A stretch of DNA of 5,894 nucleotides from Anaerolineae bacterium (GTDB lineage: Bacteria; Chloroflexota; Anaerolineae; 4572-78; J111). Below the pieces are notes generated by a model. The model saw only the letters and a list, made by a program, of their open reading frames with translations. It was not told the DNA's origin and ran no database searches. The stretch covers positions 1 to 5,894 of the forward strand of contig JAGRBY010000466.1 in the NCBI GenBank assembly GCA_020433835.1, written 5' to 3'. The stretch's first letter is position 1, and each line of letters starts with the position of its first letter. Shown in pieces: positions 1-5,091 of the stretch. A program made the translations under genes and the position numbers.

Positions 1-2349
1 GAAAACTTCGGTACGACGTTCAGGGCACGCTTCGCTCGGCAGCGTTCCGGAGTCGGCACAGACTTCGATCTCGACAATATTGGCCGGGCGCACAAAATTC
101 TGAACCGGACGCCCTTCGTGGGCACGCTCCATAAAGTTGTGCCAAATAGGACCTGCTCCGGTTAGCCCGCTAACGTTAATCATCGGGGTGCGGTCAGCGT
201 TACCAACCCATACGCCCGTGATGATATCGGGCGTATAGCCGATAGTCCAGTTATCGCGAAAATCGTTGGTGGTGCCGGTTTTCGCTGCTGCCGGACGCGA
301 CAGACGCAGGTAGCTGTTCTCGCCAAAGGAGATAGCGCGCGCCTGGTTATCGGCCATAATATCGGTTATTAAGTAGGCGTGTTCCGGGCGAAGTGCCTGT
401 TTGGGCTGAGATCGGGGTGGTTCGATGACGCGCCCCAGGCCGTCGGTAATTTGCAAAATACTTGTCGGCGGCACCAAAACGCCGCCGTTGGCCATTGCCT
501 GATAGGCTTCCGTCATCTCGATGAGTGGTATTTCGCCGCTGCCCAACGTCAGCGATAGACCGTAATAATCTTGATCCAACGTCGTGATACCCAACCGCGA
601 GGCCATCTCCGTCAGCGCATCGACGCCAACCGCTTGCAGGGCTTTAATCGGCGGGATATTGTACGAGTTAGCCAGCGCCACCCGCAGCGAAACCGGCCCA
701 TGGAATTTATTGTCGTAGTTGTTCGGTTCATAGACGTTGCCGGCCCCATCGGGATATTTAACCGGCACATCCATAAACAAGGTGCTGGGCGTCCACCCCA
801 GTTTTTCAAAAGTCGCCAGATAGGTTAGCGGTTTCATGGTTGAACCGGGCTGACGCGGACTAATGGCCATATTAACCTGCCCGGCGATGGCTTCATCACG
901 AAAATCTTTACTCCCGACCAAGGCTAAAATCTGGCCGGTTTTGACATCTAAAGCCACCAACGCACCGTTGGTTACATTTTGACCGGCCAGCGAGTCGACC
1001 TGGCGGCGCACCTCTTCTTCGGCGATGTCCTGCAGCCGGGGGTCGAGCGTGGTTTGCACGCGCAGGCCCGGCTCCTGGTAAATATAAGAGGGCGGAATAA
1101 ATCGCTCTAACTCCTGACGCACGTAGTTAACAAAGTGGGGCGCATCGAAAGCAGAGCCAAGGTCGCGTAGTTCATCGAGATTATCAAAGTGGGCGGCTGT
1201 CGCCTGGGCCGGGGTGATATAATTGGCCTCGGCCATCAACCGCAGCACATCGGCCTGCCTTGCCAGCGCACCTTCCGGGTTAACGTACGGATCGTGCACC
1301 GCCGGCGCCTGGGGCAGCCCGGCCAACAGCGAAGCCTCTGACAGGGTTAAATCTTTGGCCGACTTGCCAAAGTAGGTCTGCGAGGCGGCTTCGATACCGT
1401 AAGCCAGATTGCCGTAGTAGATTTGGTTGAGGTAGATTTCCAGAATTTGCCGCTTGGTATAGCGTCGATTAATTTCCACGGCCAAAACTGCTTCACGCAC
1501 CTTACGGGTCAGGCTTCGCTCGGTGCGCTCTTCAGGGTCAAGCAGCACGTTGCGAGCGAGCTGTTGGGTGATGGTGCTGGCTCCGGAGACAACCTCGCCC
1601 TCGGTGACGTTGTAGTAAACCGCCCGAACAATAGCGATGGGGTCAACCCCCACGTTAGAATAGAAGAAGCGGTCTTCGGTAGCGATGGTGGCGTTAATCA
1701 AATCGGGCGAAACTTGATCGAGCGTGACAATGGTGCGCCGCCCGCCGGTGGGGTCGATAATCTCCCACAGGAGGTTGCCCTCGCGGTCCAAAATTTGGGT
1801 GGTGGCAAACTGAATCGTACGCGAGCGCAGTTGCTCGGCGGGTGGGAGTTCGGAAGCTATCCAGAAATAGATAACCACCCCGGCGGCTAAGCCGACAAAC
1901 GCCAAAAGAACGCCGATCAGCGTGATGATTGAAAAACCGCGCATAAACCATTGCCACCAACTTTTTTTGGGGGCCGGTTTCGGGCCTGGCCGGGCCACAA
2001 CTGTCTGCTGAAAGGCGGGATTCGGCACCGACGAGTCTCGGCGGCGAACCGGCGGCTGGGGGCGCGAAGGCTGATACGGCGGTGGAGCCGGTTTTTGGGG
2101 TGGCGGCGTGGTGGGCGGCTGCGCTGCCGCCGGTCGATACGATGTTGGAGTCGATTTTTTAGGTGGCGGTGTGGTTGGCGGCTGCGCTGCGGCCGACCGT
2201 CGAGGTCGTCGGGATAAAATTGTATTCTCAGGATCGTCCACAGGGCGGACAGGTCGGGTGGCATCCATGTCCGGTTCGTTCTCCGGGGACGGGTTGCGTG
2301 GTTTTGACGGATTGGTGTGATCCGGATCTGTTTTATTGATATCGCTCAT
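1..2349 (-). CDS. Class A penicillin-binding protein (bifunctional GT51 transglycosylase / transpeptidase), C-terminus cut by window edge
   Basis: The protein polymerises lipid II glycan strands and cross-links their peptides on the outer face of the cytoplasmic membrane. The reading frame is open from ATG at 2349 to base 1 (783 codons); the C-terminus lies outside. Residues 1-130 are a Pro/Ala/Thr-rich, probably cytoplasmic tail. One membrane segment lies at about 139-161. The GT51 domain follows: E225-D226 with FF (motif 1), GASTITQQL at 256-264, RKVRE with E286, and KRQILEIYLN at 299-308. The transpeptidase has STMK with catalytic Ser503, SYN at 562-564 and KTGT at 690-693. In motif 1 the usual His is Asn232. 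The last visible residues (near VCADSGTLPSEACPERRTEVF) resemble the C-terminal part of PBP1A-like proteins. The start has only a weak AGGG four bases upstream; Met28 is an alternative. Family assignment is firm; which paralogue (ponA/mrcA-like) is not decidable. Confidence 0.95.
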   Translation of the reverse strand, partial: MSDINKTDPDHTNPSKPRNPSPENEPDMDATRPVRPVDDPENTILSRRPRRSAAAQPPTTPPPKKSTPTSYRPAAAQPPTTPPPQKPAPPPYQPSRPQPPVRRRDSSVPNPAFQQTVVARPGPKPAPKKSWWQWFMRGFSIITLIGVLLAFVGLAAGVVIYFWIASELPPAEQLRSRTIQFATTQILDREGNLLWEIIDPTGGRRTIVTLDQVSPDLINATIATEDRFFYSNVGVDPIAIVRAVYYNVTEGEVVSGASTITQQLARNVLLDPEERTERSLTRKVREAVLAVEINRRYTKRQILEIYLNQIYYGNLAYGIEAASQTYFGKSAKDLTLSEASLLAGLPQAPAVHDPYVNPEGALARQADVLRLMAEANYITPAQATAAHFDNLDELRDLGSAFDAPHFVNYVRQELERFIPPSYIYQEPGLRVQTTLDPRLQDIAEEEVRRQVDSLAGQNVTNGALVALDVKTGQILALVGSKDFRDEAIAGQVNMAISPRQPGSTMKPLTYLATFEKLGWTPSTLFMDVPVKYPDGAGNVYEPNNYDNKFHGPVSLRVALANSYNIPPIKALQAVGVDALTEMASRLGITTLDQDYYGLSLTLGSGEIPLIEMTEAYQAMANGGVLVPPTSILQITDGLGRVIEPPRSQPKQALRPEHAYLITDIMADNQARAISFGENSYLRLSRPAAAKTGTTNDFRDNWTIGYTPDIITGVWVGNADRTPMINVSGLTGAGPIWHNFMERAHEGRPVQNFVRPANIVEIEVCADSGTLPSEACPERRTEVF
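2068..2193 (-). repeat. 63-bp tandem duplication inside the PBP N-terminal tail
   Basis: Two adjacent copies (2131-2193 and 2068-2130) encode 21 residues each, residues 53-73 and 74-94. Both copies begin AAAQPPTTPPP and then diverge to KKSTPTSYRP and QKPAPPPYQP. The DNA core ggctgcgctgc recurs exactly 63 bases apart. The duplication stays in frame and lengthens the low-complexity cytoplasmic tail before the membrane segment. No enzymatic role is implied. Confidence 0.85.
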
Positions 2350-2371
2350 AATACCCTAATTTACGCAGTAA
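2350..2371. repeat. Proximal copy of a 22-bp direct repeat next to the PBP start codon
   Basis: The segment carries ACCCTAATTTACGCAGTAA and matches 2626-2646 at 20 positions, with one mismatch and a one-base gap. On the minus strand this copy supplies the AGGG that is the only ribosome-binding-like sequence before the PBP ATG. It also contains the small palindrome TTAC-GCA-GTAA. Function is unknown; it could be an operator half or a duplication relic. Confidence 0.7.
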
Positions 2372-2372
2372 T

Positions 2373-2514
2373 AGTTATAGGACTTACGCATTTGGGCGGA
2401 TCAAACAAGGTGACAGTCACTTAGAGGCGATAAATCGACCTGTTTGGGGCAAATAGACGCTCATTCTCACCAAAAAGTGACTGTCACCTTTTGAAGCGCG
2501 TAACTCCTAAGTTA
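2373..2514. mobile_element. MITE-like element (2378-2509, 132 bp) with 5-bp target duplication AGTTA
   Basis: The outer ends are inverted: TAGGACTTACGC at 2378-2389 against the complement of GCGTAACTCCTA at 2498-2509, 11 of 12 matching. An exact 16-bp inner inverted repeat, AAGGTGACAGTCACTT at 2407-2422 and its complement at 2475-2490, encloses a 52-base centre. Direct copies of AGTTA sit immediately outside both ends (2373-2377 and 2510-2514), as expected of a transposase-made target duplication. The element is far too short to encode a transposase, so it would be non-autonomous. Each inner arm is itself a near-perfect palindrome, GTGAC-A-GTCAC. I cannot name the insertion-sequence family that would move it. 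Confidence 0.72.
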
Positions 2515-2560
2515 ATCTTCTGCCGTATAGACGTCATAAAACATCAATAAGTTCCTGAAA

Positions 2561-2590
2561 ATTATAACATTGCGTAGATTAGAGAGTCAA
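2561..2590 (-). promoter_or_regulatory. Predicted sigma70-type promoter for the PBP gene
   Basis: On the minus strand TTGACT (2585-2590) and a perfect TATAAT (2561-2566) are separated by 18 bases. Transcription would begin near 2553, giving a leader of roughly 200 bases before the PBP ATG at 2349. The MITE-like element falls wholly within that leader. Confidence 0.7.
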
Positions 2591-2625
2591 TCGTAAAAAA
2601 GCGCAGCACAAAACACGCCCTTTAC

Positions 2626-2646
2626 AACACCCTAATTTAGCAGTAA
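2626..2646. repeat. Distal copy of the 22-bp direct repeat, upstream of the PBP promoter
   Basis: The segment contains ACCCTAATTTAGCAGTAA, one base shorter than the proximal copy, which starts 276 bases to the left. It lies about 35 bases beyond the predicted PBP -35 box, so the two copies bracket the promoter. It is not part of any reading frame that I can support. Confidence 0.7.
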
Positions 2647-2714
2647 GGGAGGGACGAACAAAAACAAGACTATAGGGTTGGCGGAGTCCGACTAATTTTG
2701 AGGATATAAGCCGC

Positions 2715-2942
2715 TTATTTTTTGTAACGGTAAATAATACGACCGCGGTCTAGATCGTAGGGAGAAAGTTCAACACGTACTTTGTCACCCAATAAAACGC
2801 GAATATAAAACTTTCTCATCTTGCCGGACAAGTACGCTAAAACAGTGTGGCCATTTTCTAACTCAACTGTAAAGCTGGTGTTAGGCAGTGCTTCAACAAT
2901 TTTACCGTCTAACACCAATTTTTCCTGGGTTGCATCACTCAT
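2715..2942 (-). CDS. infA: Translation initiation factor IF-1
   Basis: IF-1 binds the A site of the 30S subunit and works with IF-2 and IF-3 in start-codon selection. The 75-residue product matches the family along its length, as a single S1/OB-fold. It has the hallmarks [14 protein letters not shown] (residues 19-32), [17 protein letters not shown] (39-55) and [19 protein letters not shown] (57-75). Usual length is about 72, so it is complete. Phe replaces the common Asn in KMRKNYIR, a minor change. The start is well set: AAAGGA at 2949-2954 lies six bases before ATG. Many bacteria keep infA in a ribosomal-protein cluster; here it stands alone between a hydrolase and a PBP, with its own promoter. 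Confidence 0.97.
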   Translation of the reverse strand: MSDATQEKLVLDGKIVEALPNTSFTVELENGHTVLAYLSGKMRKFYIRVLLGDKVRVELSPYDLDRGRIIYRYKK

Positions 2943-2991
2943 AAACTATCCTTTCTTAAAGATACAGGTAAATTCAAGGTTAAAGTTTGGG

Positions 2992-3016
2992 AATTTTGGA
3001 AAAAACAACCAAAATT
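2992..3016 (-). promoter_or_regulatory. Hairpin in the infA 5' leader
   Basis: Perfect 8-base arms AATTTTGG and CCAAAATT (2992-2999, 3009-3016) enclose a 9-base loop. In the infA transcript the hairpin would sit within a few bases of the predicted 5' end, about 50 bases upstream of the start codon. It could stabilise the mRNA or be a cis-regulatory element; the sequence alone does not decide. Confidence 0.5.
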
Positions 3017-3026
3017 ACACCTTCTG

Positions 3027-3055
3027 ATTGTAGCAGAGGGTCAGCCGCTTGTCAA
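3027..3055 (-). promoter_or_regulatory. Near-consensus sigma70-type promoter for infA
   Basis: The minus strand reads TTGACA (3050-3055, perfect -35), a 17-base spacer, then TACAAT (3027-3032, five of six for -10). A start near 3020 gives a leader of about 78 bases. It lies in the gap between the hydrolase stop and infA, so infA has its own strong transcription start. Confidence 0.82.
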
Positions 3056-3063
3056 TTTTGGGC

Positions 3064-3086
3064 AAATCTAGCCTATGCATAGATTT
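3064..3086. repeat. Inverted repeat between hydrolase gene and infA promoter
   Basis: AAATCTA (3064-3070) and TAGATTT (3080-3086) enclose a 9-base loop that includes ATGCAT. It lies just upstream of the infA -35 box and downstream of the hydrolase stop. With no T-run after it on the minus strand it is not a canonical terminator. It could be a weak terminator, or a protein site for infA. Confidence 0.45.
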
Positions 3087-3097
3087 ATGAGATACAG

Positions 3098-3118
3098 ATG
3101 AGACAAAAAATGTCTCAT
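3098..3118 (-). terminator. Hairpin overlapping the hydrolase stop codon; possible weak terminator
   Basis: Eight-base arms ATGAGACA and TGTCTCAT (3098-3105, 3111-3118) flank a five-base loop that reads TTTTT on the coding strand. The stem covers the hydrolase TGA at 3115-3117. No T-run follows the stem, so termination is only a guess; protection of the mRNA 3' end is an alternative. Confidence 0.35.
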
Positions 3119-4266
3119 GATCGCGGCATAAAGCTGTTGGTTGGGGTGGCGTAAAGCTCTGTCGGGGGATGGCTCTTTTGTTCGCTTAAATCGTGACAAA
3201 ATGCCAAAATGTCATTAAACAAAAGCTGTTGGTTAGTACGATGGCTGGCCGGTGAAGCATCGCCCCATGAAAAGAAATAGTGATCGCCCAGCATCACTTT
3301 GATTTGCTCAGAGTTAAACCCCAATTCATCCAAAAGATTGAGCGTATTATTCACATTAACCACTTTATCTTTATGGCCTAACGCCACCCGAAAACGAGAC
3401 CAATCGCTGTGCTGTGGCATATTGGCCGCCATGCCCATCGCGTAAATAACCTGCGCCACGGTGCCAAAAGGCGTTTGATTGTATATGCGCAGATGCTCGC
3501 TTTTCACTTCGGGGCTGGCGCCGTTGCCCAAAATCTCGATAATATGGGGGGCCAGCGAGTTTTTAATGGCATTGAGTGAGGGCGGCAGTTTAACCCCCAC
3601 CAGCCCCATTGTTTTAAAGAAAGCCCGACGCTGTACATCGTTATAAAACAGGGCCGGGGCCAGCGCGTAGAAACCATAGCGCTCGTTCTGCCAACCGGTT
3701 AGGTCTTTATAAAACAGCGCCGCCCCACTCATCGAGTGGCCGATAAAAAGGTAAAATGGCCGCTTTTCTGCGCTGGGATTGGGCGATGGCCACAGATCGA
3801 TGGCCCGCAGCCACAGATCAACAGCCGCAATAAGGCCGGCCGGGCTGCACTGTTCCGGGCTGGGCGGATCGGTGATAAAAGGCGATGCCCCAAAACCGTT
3901 GACATCCAGATTGTAACAGATAAGCCGCTTATTTTTAACCGCCAGTTGAAGCGGCAGCTCTTCCCAAATGCGATGGCTGCCATCCCAGCCGTGTAAAAAG
4001 AAAATGTAGCCCTCGGCCTCGCTTAGAGCCTGGGCAAAGGGGCGTTGGTGGTAAGGGTGCTGGTAAAAGGTGGTTTCCCAATAAAAATCTGCCAGGCCGG
4101 TTTCTTGTTGAAAGCTTTCAAGCGTGATAGAGTGAGCTAATTCTTTTTCGTGAGCGACTTTCGAGAGCAGATAGCGATTGGTTTCGGCGTGGGTGTGGGC
4201 GTAATGGACGGCGGTTCTGATTTTGTGTTGTTTAATGTTATTTGTCATAGAGGATGTAGAATACAT
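3115..4266 (-). CDS. Alpha/beta-hydrolase fold protein, substrate unknown
   Basis: The 383-residue protein has alpha/beta-hydrolase landmarks in order: the oxyanion-loop HGWDG (92-96), a DVNGFGAS turn (121-128), the nucleophile elbow GHSMSG with Ser178 (176-181), a probable acid Asp300 in GHKDKVV, and a probable catalytic His329 in LGDHYFF. Residues about 200-290 would form the lid or cap. The first 85 residues precede the core and are rich in His, Gln and Glu; I see no signal peptide or membrane segment, so it is probably cytoplasmic. The start is uncertain: neither Met1 (4264-4266) nor Met7 (4246-4248) has a clear ribosome-binding site. It is transcribed away from the DUF4352/rdgB operon and toward infA. 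Esterase, lipase and thioester hydrolase roles are all open; neighbours do not narrow this. Confidence 0.85.
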   Translation of the reverse strand: MYSTSSMTNNIKQHKIRTAVHYAHTHAETNRYLLSKVAHEKELAHSITLESFQQETGLADFYWETTFYQHPYHQRPFAQALSEAEGYIFFLHGWDGSHRIWEELPLQLAVKNKRLICYNLDVNGFGASPFITDPPSPEQCSPAGLIAAVDLWLRAIDLWPSPNPSAEKRPFYLFIGHSMSGAALFYKDLTGWQNERYGFYALAPALFYNDVQRRAFFKTMGLVGVKLPPSLNAIKNSLAPHIIEILGNGASPEVKSEHLRIYNQTPFGTVAQVIYAMGMAANMPQHSDWSRFRVALGHKDKVVNVNNTLNLLDELGFNSEQIKVMLGDHYFFSWGDASPASHRTNQQLLFNDILAFCHDLSEQKSHPPTELYATPTNSFMPRS

Positions 4267-4290
4267 GAAAATTGATATCGACCATATTTA

Positions 4291-4319
4291 AATGTACTGA
4301 AAAGTTAGGAAATTTACAA
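4291..4319 (-). promoter_or_regulatory. Possible weak promoter for the hydrolase gene
   Basis: On the minus strand TTGTAA (4314-4319), a 17-base spacer and TACATT (4291-4296) each match the consensus hexamers at four of six bases. Transcription would start near 4284, leaving under 20 bases before the annotated ATG, with no ribosome-binding site. That fits a near-leaderless message or a different true start. Confidence 0.35.
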
Positions 4320-4325
4320 AATGTA

Positions 4326-4333
4326 TCACGTGA
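4326..4333. promoter_or_regulatory. TCACGTGA palindrome in the divergent promoter region
   Basis: This perfect 8-base palindrome lies 11 bases upstream of the rightward -35 box and just beyond the proposed leftward one. It is placed where an operator shared by both divergent genes could act. A site this short can occur by chance. Confidence 0.25.
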
Positions 4334-4344
4334 AGAAATGATTC

Positions 4345-4373
4345 TTGGGATGCATTTCTAGCTGTGCTATAAT
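4345..4373 (+). promoter_or_regulatory. Extended -10 promoter for the DUF4352-like gene and rdgB
   Basis: TTGGGA (4345-4350), a 17-base spacer and a perfect TATAAT (4368-4373), preceded by TG one base upstream (TGCTATAAT), make an extended -10 promoter. Transcription would begin near 4380. A TTG in frame at 4373 overlaps the -10 box, so it cannot be the translation start. Confidence 0.75.
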
Positions 4374-4379
4374 TGCGCG

Positions 4380-4393
4380 TTGGAGTAATCCAA
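4380..4393 (+). promoter_or_regulatory. GTAA-loop mini-hairpin at the 5' end of the operon mRNA
   Basis: TTGGA and TCCAA (4380-4384, 4389-4393) pair around GTAA, a GNRA-type tetraloop. The hairpin coincides with the predicted transcript 5' end and precedes the ribosome-binding site by 14 bases. A 5'-end stabilising role is plausible but inferred. Confidence 0.4.
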
Positions 4394-4407
4394 TACTTTT
4401 TAACGAT

Positions 4408-4413
4408 AAAAGG
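4408..4413 (+). promoter_or_regulatory. Ribosome-binding site fixing the start at 4421
   Basis: AAAGGA lies seven bases before ATG at 4421. This decides against the longer reading frame beginning with TTG at 4373, which lacks any such site and would start inside the promoter. Confidence 0.8.
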
Positions 4414-4420
4414 AACCATA

Positions 4421-5077
4421 ATGAGTCAATACTATCCTCCACAAGGCCCAATGTACCCGCCTGAGCAGGGACCGGAAGAATATTACGATGACGGGGATTA
4501 CGAATACATCGATGATAGCAATTCTCAAAAGAGTCTTCTACAAACCAGTTTAGCCTTTATCGCCGGCGGATGTTTGGTGTTTATTTGCATTGGTGCTTGC
4601 CTGGGGCTGGGTGGTTTTTTGTGGATACTCGATCCCGGTGGCGGGGCGGCGGCTTCGGCTCCGGCTGAGGGCAGTGATATCGGCCTATCATTTGACGAGC
4701 CTGCTTATCCCCAAGAACCCGTGATCAACGACCTCAATATGCAGGTGACCGTCATGGAAACCAACCGCAACGCCTCCCTGGAAAGCTTACCCCCGGTTCA
4801 GGGCCGCGAGACCATTATTGTGACGATAGAATTGGTCAACGCGGGCGAAGAAGAAGCCAACTTCAATGAGCGTGATTTTTTGCTGGTTAACAGTTTTGAA
4901 GAAGTATACGAACCGGCGGTGGGCGCGGTAACGGGCGCATTGGGGCGCGGCACCCTGCCCCCCAACGAAGGTTTGGAAGGCCGTTTGGTGTATGAAGTTA
5001 TCGAAGGGGAAGTTGACTTGCGGCTTTTGTGGGATGTGGGCCGCGACAGCCAACCCCGCTATATTTATATCGAGTAA
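4421..5077 (+). CDS. Membrane-anchored DUF4352-like protein, function unknown
   Basis: The product has 218 residues from the ATG chosen by its ribosome-binding site. Residues 1-37 are Tyr/Pro-rich and strongly acidic (YYPPQGP, then EEYYDDGDYEYIDD). One hydrophobic segment spans about 42-69, followed by a Gly/Ala linker (72-83). The C-terminal part, about 107-205, has the pattern of DUF4352 immunoglobulin-like domains: VTIELVNAGEEEANFNERDF, then a GTLPPNEGLEGRLVYEV strand pair. These domains are commonly tethered outside the membrane, so the C-terminus is probably extracytoplasmic. Cys51 and Cys60 lie in the hydrophobic segment, but the long acidic lead argues against a lipoprotein. It is the first gene of an operon with rdgB, 14 bases apart. 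I cannot assign a role; the domain call rests on pattern recognition and is moderately certain. Confidence 0.8.
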   Translation: MSQYYPPQGPMYPPEQGPEEYYDDGDYEYIDDSNSQKSLLQTSLAFIAGGCLVFICIGACLGLGGFLWILDPGGGAAASAPAEGSDIGLSFDEPAYPQEPVINDLNMQVTVMETNRNASLESLPPVQGRETIIVTIELVNAGEEEANFNERDFLLVNSFEEVYEPAVGAVTGALGRGTLPPNEGLEGRLVYEVIEGEVDLRLLWDVGRDSQPRYIYIE

Positions 5078-5084
5078 GGGGTGA
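5076..5084 (+). promoter_or_regulatory. rdgB ribosome-binding site overlapping the upstream stop codon
   Basis: AAGGGGTGA resembles the full anti-Shine-Dalgarno complement and lies seven bases before the rdgB ATG. It begins within the TAA of the DUF4352-like gene, which favours translational coupling. It also picks ATG 5092 over an in-frame ATG at 5029 that lies deep inside the upstream gene. Confidence 0.7.
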
Positions 5085-5091
5085 GCGCCTT

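Larger units (their letters stand above)
2350..2714. other. Gene-free AT-rich intergenic region between infA and the PBP gene
   Basis: I find no convincing coding sequence in these 365 bases. They hold the PBP promoter, a MITE-like insertion and two copies of a 22-bp direct repeat, listed separately. Downstream of the infA stop (minus direction) I see no canonical intrinsic terminator: the short palindrome ATAAGC-G-GCTTAT overlaps the stop codon and is not followed by a T-run on that strand. infA transcription may therefore run on into the PBP gene. Confidence 0.7.

Noticed and set aside
1423..1890. Plus-strand reading frame of 155 codons
   Set aside because: It lies antisense to the GT51 region of the PBP gene, whose catalytic motifs are all in the minus frame. 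No ribosome-binding site or recognisable domain.
1917..2320. Several overlapping Arg/Gly- or Pro/Arg-rich frames on both strands
   Set aside because: They are out-of-frame readings of the Pro/Ala-rich tail of the PBP; composition follows from the repeated GC-rich codons.
2350..2646. CRISPR-like repeat-spacer array
   Set aside because: Only two imperfect copies of one repeat 276 bases apart, with an insertion between them. No regular spacing and no cas genes.
2821..3027. Plus-strand frame of 68 codons opposite infA
   Set aside because: infA on the minus strand is full-length and canonical, with promoter and ribosome-binding site. The antisense frame has none of these.
3729..3996. Frames on both strands within the hydrolase gene
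   Set aside because: The alpha/beta-hydrolase frame runs through this region with its fold motifs intact on both sides; these are shadows.
4373..4420. 16-codon N-terminal extension of the DUF4352-like protein from TTG
   Set aside because: The TTG overlaps the TATAAT box, so it would not be in the transcript, and a good AAAGGA site precedes the ATG at 4421.
5029..5091. 21-codon N-terminal extension of RdgB
   Set aside because: It would overlap the upstream gene. RdgB proteins normally begin with a short lead to the TNNPHK motif, as given by ATG 5092 with its own ribosome-binding site.
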